A DNA stretch of 64,000 nucleotides, from contig JABWBH010000007.1 of NCBI GenBank assembly GCA_013360585.1, positions 1-64,000 on the forward strand, given 5' to 3'. The notes beneath the pieces were generated by a model. That model saw only the letters and a list, made by a program, of their open reading frames with translations. It searched no databases and was not told the DNA's origin. Both the position numbers and the translations under genes were made by a program. This stretch comes from Phycisphaerae bacterium (GTDB taxonomy: Bacteria > Planctomycetota > Phycisphaerae > UBA1845). This document shows, in pieces, positions 31,683 through 40,973 of this stretch (positions are counted from its first letter, which is position 1; the number at the start of each line of letters is the position of its first letter).

Positions 31683-33596
31683 ATGTGCGGAATCTGCGGA
31701 TCTTTCGAGTACTCCAGCGCACGCCCCGGCGACGCCGACCGCCTCGATCGAATGCAGGATTTGCTTTCACGTCGCGGTCCGGACGGTCGAGGCCGGTTCC
31801 TCTCCGAGCATGAAGGAATCGCCCTCGGTCACACGCGGCTGGCGATCATCGACCTTTGCACGGGCGCGCAGCCGATCTCCAATGAGGACGGAACGATTCA
31901 CGTCGTCTTCAACGGCGAAATCTACAATTTCAAGGCGCTGCGTGCGGACCTTCAGTCTCACGGGCATGTGTTTCGTACGCAGTCCGACACGGAAACCCTT
32001 GTTCACCTCTACGAAGAGAAAGGCGAGCAGCTCGTCCAAGATCTGCTCGGCGATTTTGCGTTCGCCCTCTGGGACGGGAAGCGCCGATCCCTCCTGCTCG
32101 CGCGCGACCGGCTCGGGGTCAAGCCGCTGTATTACAGCGATTTCGGCGGGCGGGTGACGTTCGCCAGCACGTTGCCCGCGCTGCTGGCCGGCGCCGCCAT
32201 CCCCACGGAAATCGACCCGCAGGGACTGTTCTGTTACCTCACGTTCCAGTCCATCCACGCGCCGCTGACCATGTACAAGCACGTGCGCAAGCTCCCTCCC
32301 GGGCACCTTCTGAAAGCGACACTCGGCGGTCGCGTTGAAGTCCTTTCCTACTGGGATTTTGACATGAATCCGATCGAGGGCCGGTCTGACGCCGAGTGGG
32401 AGGCGGAGTTGGACGTCCTCCTGCGCGACGCCGTGAGGCGCCAGATGATCGCGGACGTACCGATCGGAGCGTTCCTCAGCGGCGGGGTGGATTCCAGCAC
32501 CGTCGTGAAGCTGATGCATGACGCGGCCGGCGAGCGCGTCAAGACCTTCAGCATCGGGTTCCGGGAGCGGGCGTACGACGAGTCGGCGTATTTCAACCTG
32601 ATGCGCGACGCGCTGGGCATCGAGCATCACGCGACGACGTTCGAGCCGGATCTGCTCAAGGACGCGGGCGACGTGGTGCGCGCGTTCGGCGAGCCGTGCT
32701 CAATCGGGTCGGCGTTTCCGCTGTATCACCTATCGCGGCTGGCGGCCGGGCATGTGAAGGTCGTTCTTTCGGGCGACGGGCCGGACGAGGTCTTCGCGGG
32801 GTATGACCTGCGTTACCGGCACTTGCAGCGGCTGGTCTCGCTTCAGCGGGTCAGTCCGTCGGCGGTGCTGGGCGCGCTGGAGGGAGCGCTTTCCGTAACG
32901 GAGCGCCTTCCCGCGACGTCCCGGCTTGGGAATCATCTGCGCCGCCTGCGCAAGGCCGCCGCGACGGCGCGGCTGCCGCGGCGAAGCTGGATGACGTTCC
33001 TGGCGATGAACCGGTCGGCGTTCGCCGCGCCCGCGAGATTGCTGTCGCCGGACGTGCTGCGGCAGGTCGATCAGCCTCTGCCGTATGAACTCGCCTTCGA
33101 CCGTTACGCGGACTCTCCCGACTGGATGACGCCTTTCATTTACGCCGACGTCCGCACGCTCCTGCCCGGCGAAATGTTCACCAAGCTCGACAGCATGACG
33201 ATGGCGCACTCCGTCGAGGGGCGCGTTCCGCTGTCGGATCACCGCATCGTCGAGCTGGCGGCGCGGATGCCGTCGCGGCTGAAGTTTCACGGCGGGCGCG
33301 GGAAGCGCGTCTTCCGCGCGGTCGCCGCGCGCCGCCTGCCTTCTGAAATCCTCAGTCGCTCCAAGGTCGGCTTCCGAGTTCCGCTCAATGAGTGGTTTCG
33401 CGGGGAACTGCGGGATCTGGCGAGCGAGCTGCCCACCGCTTCGGGCGTCGTTTCGTCCGGTTTGTTCGACGCGGCCGCGGTCCGCAGGGTGGTGGGCGAT
33501 CATCTGAGCGGGCGCGATCACCTGGGCGGCGTCCTCTGGTCGCTGGTTGCCTTCGACCTCTGGTGGCGTACCCTGCACGTTGGCGGCGGAACTTAA
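31683..33596 (+). CDS. asnB: Asparagine synthetase B-type glutamine-dependent amidotransferase
   Basis: 637 aa. The N-terminal nucleophile cysteine is in MCGICG (Cys2); the glutaminase domain has SRRGPDGRG, GHTRLAIIDL and VFNGEIYNF. The synthetase domain carries the pyrophosphate loop FLSGGVDSSTVVKLM, VVLSGDGPDEVFAGYD and DSMTMAHSVEGRVPLSDHRI. It makes asparagine from aspartate and glutamine, but homologues in glycan clusters can amidate sugar acids; this placement directly after a flippase and glycosyltransferase makes that alternative plausible. Confidence 0.9.
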   Translation: MCGICGSFEYSSARPGDADRLDRMQDLLSRRGPDGRGRFLSEHEGIALGHTRLAIIDLCTGAQPISNEDGTIHVVFNGEIYNFKALRADLQSHGHVFRTQSDTETLVHLYEEKGEQLVQDLLGDFAFALWDGKRRSLLLARDRLGVKPLYYSDFGGRVTFASTLPALLAGAAIPTEIDPQGLFCYLTFQSIHAPLTMYKHVRKLPPGHLLKATLGGRVEVLSYWDFDMNPIEGRSDAEWEAELDVLLRDAVRRQMIADVPIGAFLSGGVDSSTVVKLMHDAAGERVKTFSIGFRERAYDESAYFNLMRDALGIEHHATTFEPDLLKDAGDVVRAFGEPCSIGSAFPLYHLSRLAAGHVKVVLSGDGPDEVFAGYDLRYRHLQRLVSLQRVSPSAVLGALEGALSVTERLPATSRLGNHLRRLRKAAATARLPRRSWMTFLAMNRSAFAAPARLLSPDVLRQVDQPLPYELAFDRYADSPDWMTPFIYADVRTLLPGEMFTKLDSMTMAHSVEGRVPLSDHRIVELAARMPSRLKFHGGRGKRVFRAVAARRLPSEILSRSKVGFRVPLNEWFRGELRDLASELPTASGVVSSGLFDAAAVRRVVGDHLSGRDHLGGVLWSLVAFDLWWRTLHVGGGT

Positions 33597-33681
33597 CCGG
33601 GCGGGAGATGATCTGCTCACTCGCCGCTTCGTCCCCCTTCGGGCTTCGATGACCTGACCGACATGGAGGGAGGATCGTCAC

Positions 33682-35154
33682 GTGGCTGAAACGTCGAGAC
33701 CATCCAAGCGTGCGCACGTCAGCATCCTCGTGGGCCTCATCATCGGGATGTTACTGGGGCTTGCGGCGAACCGTTTTCTTGCCGCAGGCAAGGCGGAGGA
33801 GGCCAGGCGGACGGGCGGCGTCGAAGCGGCGTCGGGAGGTTCTGATGCGCCGGGGGCCGGAGACGGAGCAGAGACCGGCTCGGGGGGCGAAGCGACGAGT
33901 GCGGGGGAGGCCGGGTCTGCGCGGGCGTGGGCGGGACGTGTCGAGTGGGTGACGGCGAACGTGGCCGAGCCGGTGGGCAAGGCGTTCCTGCGCCTGATGT
34001 TCATGATGGTCGTGCCGCTGGTGTTCTCGGCGCTGTGCCTGGGGGTGGTCGAGCTGGGGGATCTGCGCAGGCTCGGTCGGGTAGGCGTGCGGTCGCTGCT
34101 GCTGACGGTGCTGCTGTCGGCGATGGCGGTGGGGATCGGGCTGGGGCTGGTCAACACGATCCGGCCGGGCGGGGGTCTGTCGGCGGAGCAGCGGGGCGAG
34201 CTGCTGGCGCGCTATCAGGGCGATGCCGAAGCGCGGATCAACAAGGCCCAGCAGGCGAAGTCGCTGAAAGACACGCTTCTGGACATCATCCCCGAGAACC
34301 CGTTGCAGGAGGCGGTCGGGGCGCTGGACGGCAGCTCGAAGGGCAACGGCATGTTGTCGGTGATGTTCTTCGCGCTGGTGTTCGGGGCGGCGCTGACGAT
34401 GCTGGCGGCGGACCGGGCGGAGGCGCTGATCCGGGTGCTTCAGGCGGTGTTCGACGCGAGCATGATCGTCATCGGGTGGGCGATGAAGCTGGCGCCGGTG
34501 GCGGTGGCGTGCCTGGTGTTCGCGGTGACGGCCCGGCTCGGGACGGATATCCTGCGGACGCTGGGGTGGTTCATCGTCACGGTCTTGGCGGGGCTGGCGA
34601 TCCAGATGTTCGTGGTGTATTCGGCGCTGGTGCGGACGGCGGGCGGGATGTCGCCGGCGCGGTTCTTCGCTTTGACGGCGGAGGCGGCGATGACGGCGTT
34701 CGGGACGTCGTCGTCGAATGCGACGCTGCCGACATCGTTGCGGGTGGCGAAGCAGAGGCTGGGCATCCGGGACGACGTGGCGCACTTCGTCCTGACGGTG
34801 GGGGCGACGGGCAATCAGAACGGGACGGCGCTTTATGAGGGCGTCGTGGTGTTGTTCCTGGCGCAGGTGTTCGGAGTGGACCTGACGGCGACGCAGCAGT
34901 TGACCGTGGTGCTGATGAGCGTGCTGGCGGGCGTGGGGACGGCGGGCGTTCCGGGGGGGTCGATCCCGCTGATCGTGATCGTGATGCAGACGGTGGGCGT
35001 GCCGGGCGAGGGGATCGGCATCATCCTCGGGGTGGACCGGCTGCTGGACATGTGCCGCACGACGGTGAACGTGGTCGGGGATCTGGCGATCGCGGCGTGT
35101 GTGAGCGAGGGGACAGGCGACAAGCAGCAGGCAACCGGCAAGAGAGCTACGTAA
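33682..35154 (+). CDS. Dicarboxylate/amino acid:cation symporter (SLC1/DAACS family)
   Basis: 490 aa. After the first helix (ILVGLIIGMLLGLAANRFLA) there is a Gly/Ala/Glu-rich insert (about residues 33-85) that most family members lack. The HP1 serine-rich loop FGTSSSNATLPTSL and the helix-8 LDMCRTTVNVVGD are conserved, the latter with the aspartate and arginine that bind acidic substrates. The family Na-site motif NMDGT is replaced by NQNGT (residues 378-382). It likely imports dicarboxylates or acidic amino acids. It is read in the same direction as asnB, with an 85-bp gap. Confidence 0.88.
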   Translation: MAETSRPSKRAHVSILVGLIIGMLLGLAANRFLAAGKAEEARRTGGVEAASGGSDAPGAGDGAETGSGGEATSAGEAGSARAWAGRVEWVTANVAEPVGKAFLRLMFMMVVPLVFSALCLGVVELGDLRRLGRVGVRSLLLTVLLSAMAVGIGLGLVNTIRPGGGLSAEQRGELLARYQGDAEARINKAQQAKSLKDTLLDIIPENPLQEAVGALDGSSKGNGMLSVMFFALVFGAALTMLAADRAEALIRVLQAVFDASMIVIGWAMKLAPVAVACLVFAVTARLGTDILRTLGWFIVTVLAGLAIQMFVVYSALVRTAGGMSPARFFALTAEAAMTAFGTSSSNATLPTSLRVAKQRLGIRDDVAHFVLTVGATGNQNGTALYEGVVVLFLAQVFGVDLTATQQLTVVLMSVLAGVGTAGVPGGSIPLIVIVMQTVGVPGEGIGIILGVDRLLDMCRTTVNVVGDLAIAACVSEGTGDKQQATGKRAT

Positions 35155-35215
35155 CTCGTGCGGCGTGGGGCTTGCAGCTTGAGTCTTGCACGCGCATGAG
35201 GGGGACGAACTTGGC

Positions 35216-36037
35216 ATGAGCATTCATCCGACGGCGATTGTGGACAAGCGGGCGGAACTGCACGAGACCGTGATCGTGGGGCCTTTCTGCATCATCGAGG
35301 GTGACGTGCGGATCGGTGCGGGGTGTCGGTTGTATCAGAATGTATATGTGACGGGACACACGGTGATCGGCGAGGGGTGCGAGCTGCATCCGGGCGTGGT
35401 GGTCGGGCATCTGCCGCAGGATGTGAAGTTCAAGGGGGAGGTCAGTTACTGTCGGATCGGGGCGCGGACGGTGATCCGCGAATACACGACGATCCACCGG
35501 GCGACGGGTAAGGGGGAGAGCACGGTGGTCGGCGACGACTGCTTTCTGCTCACCGGCGTTCACATTGGGCACAACTGCGAGGTAGGCAACCGGGTGACGA
35601 TGGTGAACGGGGCGAAGCTCGGGGGACATTGCCAGGTGGCGGACCGGGTGACGTTCGGGGCGGACGGAATCGTTCATCAATTCGTGCGGATCGGGGAGTT
35701 AGCGATGATCGGAGCCGGGGGACCGGTGGCGATGGATGTTCCGCCTTTCGTGCTGACGGATCACGATGGCTTTGTCGCGGGTCTGAACGTGGTGGGTCTG
35801 AGGCGGGCGAACGTGCCGCGTGAAGAGGTGCTCGAGCTGCGCGGTATCTTCCGCACATTGTACCGGGAAGGTCTTTCGTTCCGGGAAGCGGTTCTGCGCG
35901 TGGCGGAGGCTGTGCGAGGGGAAGCGGGGAGGAGGCTCGTCGCGTTTCTTCAGGCGCCGTCGCGCCGGGGCATTCTTGGTCCGCCGCGGAAAGCGGGACC
36001 GTGGATCGACTCGGAACGGGATCGCGAGGGGGATTGA
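35216..36037 (+). CDS. lpxA: Acyl-[ACP]-UDP-N-acetylglucosamine O-acyltransferase
   Basis: 273 aa from ATG 35216 (GGGGGA upstream). A left-handed beta-helix of hexapeptide repeats begins SIHPTAIVDKRAEL and includes GHLPQDVKFKGE and GVHIGHNCEVGN; His119 corresponds to the catalytic His125 of E. coli. The C-terminal part reads AMIGAGGPVAMDVPPFVL, GLNVVGLRRANVP and a helical domain. LpxA starts lipid A synthesis, so the organism is expected to have an LPS-type outer membrane. No lpxB, lpxC or lpxD genes are adjacent. Confidence 0.93.
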   Translation: MSIHPTAIVDKRAELHETVIVGPFCIIEGDVRIGAGCRLYQNVYVTGHTVIGEGCELHPGVVVGHLPQDVKFKGEVSYCRIGARTVIREYTTIHRATGKGESTVVGDDCFLLTGVHIGHNCEVGNRVTMVNGAKLGGHCQVADRVTFGADGIVHQFVRIGELAMIGAGGPVAMDVPPFVLTDHDGFVAGLNVVGLRRANVPREEVLELRGIFRTLYREGLSFREAVLRVAEAVRGEAGRRLVAFLQAPSRRGILGPPRKAGPWIDSERDREGD

Positions 36038-36064
36038 CGCCGCGGGCAGGGAGGCTGGGCGGAG

Positions 36065-38044
36065 GTGATCCAGTCCGAGACGAAATCTTCGCAGACGCCG
36101 AACCCGCCGAAAGAACATGCGGTGTTCGTCCGGAACCTCAGCGCGCTGTGGCGCGTGGACGCGGAGTTGGCGCATCAGATCGACGCGGTCGAGGATGAGG
36201 AGCGGCTGGCGCTGGAGCCGACACGGACCGGTCCGCCGACCGCGCGGGCGTCCGGACCGGACGGCGCAAGCGTTTATCTTCACAGCCGCCACGACCCTCT
36301 GACGGAGGCGGCGCGGCTGGTCGATCAGTCGTGGGCGGACAAGTTCTGCTTTTTCGTGAGCGGTCTGGGGCTGGGTTATCACGTGCGGGAGCTTTGCGCG
36401 CGGCTGAAGGGCGACGCGGTCGTGATCTGCTTCGAGCCGTCGCTGCGGACGCTGGCGACGGCGCTGGCGTGCACGGACGTGTCGGAGGCGCTTTCGGCGC
36501 GAAAGCTGATCCTGTTGCACACGGCGGACAAGGCGAGCGTGCATGAGCGGTTTGCGCCGGTCGGGACGCTGATGATGCTCGGGCTTCAGATGGTGGCGCA
36601 CGGTCCGTCGCTGCGTGTCGCTCCCGAGGCGCACGCACGGATGACGCGGCTGGTGACGGAGTACGCGACGTACCAGCGGATGTCGCTGCTGACGCTGGTG
36701 GCGAATTCGAAGATCACGTGCCGGAACATTGCGATGAACATTCCGGCGTACGTCACGACGCCGCCGATCGACGGGCTGCGTGACCGCTTTCGCGGGCATC
36801 CGGCGATCGTGGTGTCGGCGGGTCCGTCCTTGCGCCGCAACGTGGACCGCCTCGCGGAGGCGAAGGGGCGGGCGGTGATCATCGCGGTGCAGACGACGCT
36901 GCGGCTGCTGCTGGAGCGGGGCATCCGCCCGGATTTCGTCACGAGCCTGGATTTTCACGCGATGTCGGCGGCGTTCTTTGAGGGCGTCGGAGACGTCAGC
37001 GACGTTCACCTGGTGGCTGAGCCGAAAGCGACGTGGCACGTGATCGACGGTTACCCGGGTCCCGTGTCGCTGCTGGACAACCGGTGGATGCGGCTGGTGC
37101 TGGGTGACGACCTGGCGGGGCGCGACGGACTGAAGGCCGGAGCGACGGTCGCGCACCTGGCGTTCTACCTCGCGTGCTACCTGGGATGCGATCCGGTGGT
37201 GTTCGTCGGGCAGGATCTGGCATTTACGGGACATGCGTTCTACGTGCCGGGCGTCGAGGTTCACCGGACGTGGCGGGGCGAATTGAACCGGTTCAGCACA
37301 ATCGAGGACAAGGAGTGGGAGCGGATCGCCCGCAACGGCGACATTCTCCGCCGCGTGCCCGGTCAGGACGGCGTCGAGTTGTACACGGACGAACTGCTTT
37401 TCACCTATCTGGAGCAGTTCGAGAAGGATATTTCGCAGACGCGGACGACGGTGATCAATGCGACGGAAGGCGGAGCGGCGATCCGGGGAACGTCGGCGAT
37501 GGCGCTGAGCGAGGTGATCGAGCGGCATTGCCGCGAGGTGATCCCGCCCGAGCGGTTCGCGTACCGGACGCAGTGGCGCTGGCGCGATCCGTCGCGTCTT
37601 TCCGCCGCGCAACGCGAGCTGGAGCGCCGGCTGGCGGAGTTCAACGACGTGGAGGCCGTCTGTGACGAGTTGCTGTCACTTCTGAAGGAGCTGGAAGGGC
37701 TGGTCGGCGAGCCGGGGAAGTTCAACCGGCGGCTGGCGCGGGTGGATGAACTGCGCCTTCGGATTCACCGGGCGACGCGGCCTTACGAGATCGTCAACAG
37801 CGCGACGCAGTTCGCGGAGTTCCGGCGGTACAGCGCGGACCGGCGGTTGAACGCGGATGAGGCTGAGGGCGCGGAGCGGGCGCGGCGGCAGATCGCGCGG
37901 GACGTCGAGTTCATCCGGGGCGTGCGCGAGGGCGTGGACGAGGTCCGGGAGATGCTCGAGGCGGCGCGGCGGAGGGTCGTGTCCGAAATCGAGGCGGGAG
38001 CCGACGCGGAGCGAGGCGGCGCAGGAGCAAAGCCCGACGCATGA
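36065..38044 (+). CDS. DUF115 / MAF_flag10-type motility-associated glycosyltransferase-like protein
   Basis: 659 aa from a GTG preceded by GGGAGG. The middle third contains the DUF115 fold: AIVVSAGPSLRRNVDRLAEA, VQTTLRLLLERGIRPDFVTS, LDFH, GATVAHLAFYLACYLGCDPV and FVGQDLAFTGHAFY. The C-terminal 180 residues are helical. DUF115 proteins (Maf) act in flagellin glycosylation with pseudaminic or legionaminic acid in other bacteria; here there is no flagellar gene in view. It overlaps the next gene by ATGA, so the two are translationally coupled. Confidence 0.85.
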   Translation: MIQSETKSSQTPNPPKEHAVFVRNLSALWRVDAELAHQIDAVEDEERLALEPTRTGPPTARASGPDGASVYLHSRHDPLTEAARLVDQSWADKFCFFVSGLGLGYHVRELCARLKGDAVVICFEPSLRTLATALACTDVSEALSARKLILLHTADKASVHERFAPVGTLMMLGLQMVAHGPSLRVAPEAHARMTRLVTEYATYQRMSLLTLVANSKITCRNIAMNIPAYVTTPPIDGLRDRFRGHPAIVVSAGPSLRRNVDRLAEAKGRAVIIAVQTTLRLLLERGIRPDFVTSLDFHAMSAAFFEGVGDVSDVHLVAEPKATWHVIDGYPGPVSLLDNRWMRLVLGDDLAGRDGLKAGATVAHLAFYLACYLGCDPVVFVGQDLAFTGHAFYVPGVEVHRTWRGELNRFSTIEDKEWERIARNGDILRRVPGQDGVELYTDELLFTYLEQFEKDISQTRTTVINATEGGAAIRGTSAMALSEVIERHCREVIPPERFAYRTQWRWRDPSRLSAAQRELERRLAEFNDVEAVCDELLSLLKELEGLVGEPGKFNRRLARVDELRLRIHRATRPYEIVNSATQFAEFRRYSADRRLNADEAEGAERARRQIARDVEFIRGVREGVDEVREMLEAARRRVVSEIEAGADAERGGAGAKPDA

Positions 38045-39690
38045 AACGAACGATCGCCGTCATCCACGCCGACCTCGAGCGGACCCCGCTGGGGACGCGG
38101 AGCCGTCTTGGCGACGAGCTGGGCGGACAGCCGATCCTGCGCAGAACGGTCGAGCGGGTGCGCGCGGCGCGAGGACTTGCCGAATGCGTGGTGCTTTCGC
38201 CGGCGGGGCAGGAGGGTCGGTGTGAAGCGGTGCTTGCGGGTCTCGGGGTGGTGGTCCAGCGGGTCGAGGCGCCGGATCCGGCGTGGCGGGCGCTGGTGCG
38301 AGTGTCGCGGAAGTGGTCGCTGGCGGGCTGGCGGGGCGGGGTAGGTGGGACGACCTCGCTGGATGAGTACCTTCATCCGCAGGTAGTCGCCGCCCTGCTG
38401 GAGCTTCGACCGGCGGACCGGGTGATGATCGTTCCGCCGGCGGCGGTGCTGGTTTGCCCGGACGTGGTGGACGCGATGATCGAGCGGCACGACCGGTCGG
38501 AGGAGGACAACCGGCTGGCGTTTGCGCAGGCGCCGCCGGGCGTGGCGGGAACGATCTACAACGCCGACCTGATCAGGGAATTGGCGGACAAGAATATCCC
38601 TCCAGGCTGGATCCTCAGTTACAAGCCGGACGCGCCGCGCAAGGATCTGGCGTTCTTCTCGTGCTGTTTCGAGGTCCGGGCGCCGCTGCGCTACGGCGGG
38701 CTGAGGTTGATCGCGGATACGGACCGCTGGGCGGAGGTCACGAGGGCGGCGTGGCGCGTCGACCCCGCGCCGAACGCGGAGCAGTTGGGGCGTGTTGTCG
38801 CGGATCTTGAGGCAGGTCACGTTCCGCGTCTTCCGAACGAAGTCGAGATCGAACTGACGACGGACGATCCTTATCCGTCAGCCGTCCTGCACCCGCGCGG
38901 CGATCGGGTGGGGCGTCGCGGGCCTTTGTCGATCGAGACGGTTCGGAAGATCGCGTCGGAGCTGGGGGCGCTCGACGACTCGCTGGTGGTGCTCGGCGGT
39001 TTCGGCGATCCGCTGCGGCATCCGCGGTTTCCAGAGGTCTTGCGCGTGCTGCGCGAGGCGGGCGTGTTCGGGGTCGCGGTGCGCACGGCGGGGGTCGATC
39101 TTACGGAGGACCTGATCGAGACGCTGCTCGACTACCAGGTCGACGTATTGAACGTTCTGATGGACGGGTGGACAGCCGAGACGTATGCGGCGATGCATGC
39201 GCCGGATGTCCCGCATCGGGCTTCGCTGGAGCACGTGCGGTCCCGCGTAGATCGCCTCGAGGCGCGGAAGCGAGAGCGAGGCTGCGTCGCGCCGATCGTC
39301 GTCCCGGAGATGATCAAGGCGAAGCCGACGCTTGCGGAGCTGCCGGCGTTCTTCGACGGCTGGGTCCGCCGGCTGGGAACCGTCAACGTCGCGGGCTTCA
39401 GTCACCGGTCGCGGCAGGCGCCGGACCTCGCCGTGATGAGCACAGCGCCGCCGTCGCGCACGGCGTGCCGTCGGCTACAGTCGCGGGTGGTGGTGCTGGC
39501 GGACGGGTCAGTTGTGCTCTGCGATCAGGATTTCCGGGGCCTGACGCCCGTGGGTGACGCCGGGAGGGATGAACTGGAGGCGGTCTGGCGTGGTGAAGCG
39601 ATGGCGCGCGTGCGCGAGGCGCACGTTCGCGGGGACGCCGCCGCCGCCGGTCCGCTGTGCGGGGCGTGCGAGGAGTGGCACCGCCCGTGA
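38041..39690 (+). CDS. Nucleotidyltransferase fused to a degenerate radical-SAM and SPASM domain ('spiro-SPASM'-like)
   Basis: 549 aa. Residues 1-250 resemble a sugar-nucleotide cytidylyltransferase (IAVIHADLERTPLGTRSRLG, RTVERVRAARGLAECVVLSP). Residues about 265-470 have a radical-SAM-like barrel: VEIELTTDDPYPS, LVVLGGFGDPLRHPRFPEVL, VDVLNVLMDGWTAETY. The CxxxCxxC that binds the iron-sulfur cluster, expected right after VEIELTT, is absent. The C-terminus keeps a SPASM-like cysteine set (ACRRLQ, VVLCDQDFRG, GPLCGACEEW). It resembles, from memory, the spirochaete-named 'spiro-SPASM' family found beside DUF115 genes, which is its setting here. Confidence 0.72.
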   Translation: MKRTIAVIHADLERTPLGTRSRLGDELGGQPILRRTVERVRAARGLAECVVLSPAGQEGRCEAVLAGLGVVVQRVEAPDPAWRALVRVSRKWSLAGWRGGVGGTTSLDEYLHPQVVAALLELRPADRVMIVPPAAVLVCPDVVDAMIERHDRSEEDNRLAFAQAPPGVAGTIYNADLIRELADKNIPPGWILSYKPDAPRKDLAFFSCCFEVRAPLRYGGLRLIADTDRWAEVTRAAWRVDPAPNAEQLGRVVADLEAGHVPRLPNEVEIELTTDDPYPSAVLHPRGDRVGRRGPLSIETVRKIASELGALDDSLVVLGGFGDPLRHPRFPEVLRVLREAGVFGVAVRTAGVDLTEDLIETLLDYQVDVLNVLMDGWTAETYAAMHAPDVPHRASLEHVRSRVDRLEARKRERGCVAPIVVPEMIKAKPTLAELPAFFDGWVRRLGTVNVAGFSHRSRQAPDLAVMSTAPPSRTACRRLQSRVVVLADGSVVLCDQDFRGLTPVGDAGRDELEAVWRGEAMARVREAHVRGDAAAAGPLCGACEEWHRP

Positions 39691-40277
39691 AGTTCTCCGG
39701 GGGGCGCCGTCCCGGGCGGTTTCAGCCCCGGAGCGTCGCACAGAGGTTGGACCCGAGTCTCGGCCTGACTGCGGTTGCGGGGGTTGAAAGCACAGAAACT
39801 TATGATTCTCCGGAGATGATTCTCCGGAGACCTCCCCGCGAGAGGCTCCGCCTTCGCCGGAGCAGCCGACCCTCATGGATCCCGGAGGGTCATCCGACAG
39901 GTTGAGCCCCGGAAGGGGCACTGGAAAACAGCCTGGCACGCTAGCGGGGAAGCCGTGGCGGAGAATCTGAAAGTCCCGGAGGGACGGCGGAAGTTCGAGA
40001 GGAAGGTGAAACGTCGCGCCGCCGATCGCCGTCCGTTCCGGGCATCATCGCACGTCGCGTCGCAACGACGAGACATCCAGAGCGCTCCACTACGGAGCTC
40101 GCTTGAGACTGAGGAGTATTGAATTGCGGTGCGCCGATCCGATAAGGTAGATGCGACGCGCGCATTCGTGTGCGACGCGGCAAGACGAAGGCGCGGCGGG
40201 CATGCCCCGGGTTCCGACCGCGGGACGCCGCGCGGGAGAAACGCAGGCGCAGCCGGGAAGGTTGTCGGGGGGACGGC
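39691..40277. other. Repeat-rich intergenic region
   Basis: No supported gene. It contains a 14-bp tandem repeat (39802-39829) and several short palindromic boxes of the type GCCCCGGAAGGGGC (39903-39920 region) and TCCCGGAGGGAC (39975-39990 region), which look like interspersed REP-type elements. No complete insertion sequence or transposase is present. Confidence 0.55.
39802..39829. repeat. Tandem 14-bp repeat, two copies
   Basis: ATGATTCTCCGGAG occurs twice in immediate succession (39802-39815 and 39816-39829). Each unit contains the palindrome CTCCGGAG. It lies about 110 bp downstream of the spiro-SPASM-like gene and could form a hairpin between copies. Confidence 0.85.
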
Positions 40278-40973
40278 ATGATGCTTCGCCACATGAGATA
40301 CGTACTGGGTGCGGCGGTGCTTACGATCGTCGGGTGCGGGGATTCGGCCTCAGACCGGTTCGCGCACCTTCCGGATGTCGTCTTTCCCTCGGACGCTCCT
40401 CGCCCGTCCACGCTGGCGCCTGACGCGCCACCCCCGTCCGTCGCCCGGCGTCTGCCGACGTCCGCCTATCCAGCGGGCTGGATCCCTCCCGGAGGGAAGA
40501 TCAGCGGGCGGTGGAGTTCGATCGTCATTCATCACAGTGCGACCGACGTCGGCGGGGCGGCGCGGTTCGACCGGGATCACCGCATCAGCCGGGGCTGGGA
40601 CGAACTCGGGTATCACTTCGTCATCGGCAACGGCACGGACACGGGCGATGGCGTGATCGAAGTCGGACCTCGCTGGACGAAGCAGAAGCACGGGGCGCAC
40701 TGCAAGACGCCGAACAATTACTACAACGATCACGGGGTGGGCATCTGCCTGGTCGGGAATTTCGAGAAGACCCGTCCCTCCGCCGCGCAGCTTGCGGCGC
40801 TGCGGCGGTTGATTGCGTTTCTTTGCGCCGAGGGCCGCATTTCCTCCGACCGGATTTATACTCACGGCGGCGTGACGCGGCAGACGGCGTGTCCCGGGCG
40901 CAATTTCCCGTCGGTGGCGACGCTTCGGCCTCGGGGCGCCGTGGCGGCGTCGGACCTTGGCGGACACAAGTGA
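40278..40973 (+). CDS. N-acetylmuramoyl-L-alanine amidase lipoprotein (amidase_2/PGRP fold)
   Basis: 231 aa from ATG 40278 (GGGGGGA upstream); the frame opens earlier without a signal sequence. The lipoprotein signal is MRYVLGAAVLTIVGC with the lipidated Cys near residue 20. A Pro-rich linker precedes the T7-lysozyme-like amidase domain: IVIHHSATDVGGAARFDRDH, DELGYHFVIGNGTDTGDG, GVGICLVGNFEKTRPSAAQL, YTHGGVTRQTACPGRNFP. The zinc ligands are expected to be the His of HHS, the His of YTHGG and the Cys of ACPGR. It would cleave the lactyl-peptide amide bond of peptidoglycan in the periplasm. Confidence 0.88.
   Translation: MMLRHMRYVLGAAVLTIVGCGDSASDRFAHLPDVVFPSDAPRPSTLAPDAPPPSVARRLPTSAYPAGWIPPGGKISGRWSSIVIHHSATDVGGAARFDRDHRISRGWDELGYHFVIGNGTDTGDGVIEVGPRWTKQKHGAHCKTPNNYYNDHGVGICLVGNFEKTRPSAAQLAALRRLIAFLCAEGRISSDRIYTHGGVTRQTACPGRNFPSVATLRPRGAVAASDLGGHK

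Noticed and set aside
35699-37612. 637-codon minus-strand frame opposite lpxA and the DUF115 gene
   Set aside because: Shadow; spans two real genes.
39691-40277. CRISPR-like or insertion sequence in the repeat-rich interval
   Set aside because: Only a two-copy 14-bp tandem and short palindromic boxes; no spacers, no transposase, no terminal inverted repeats.
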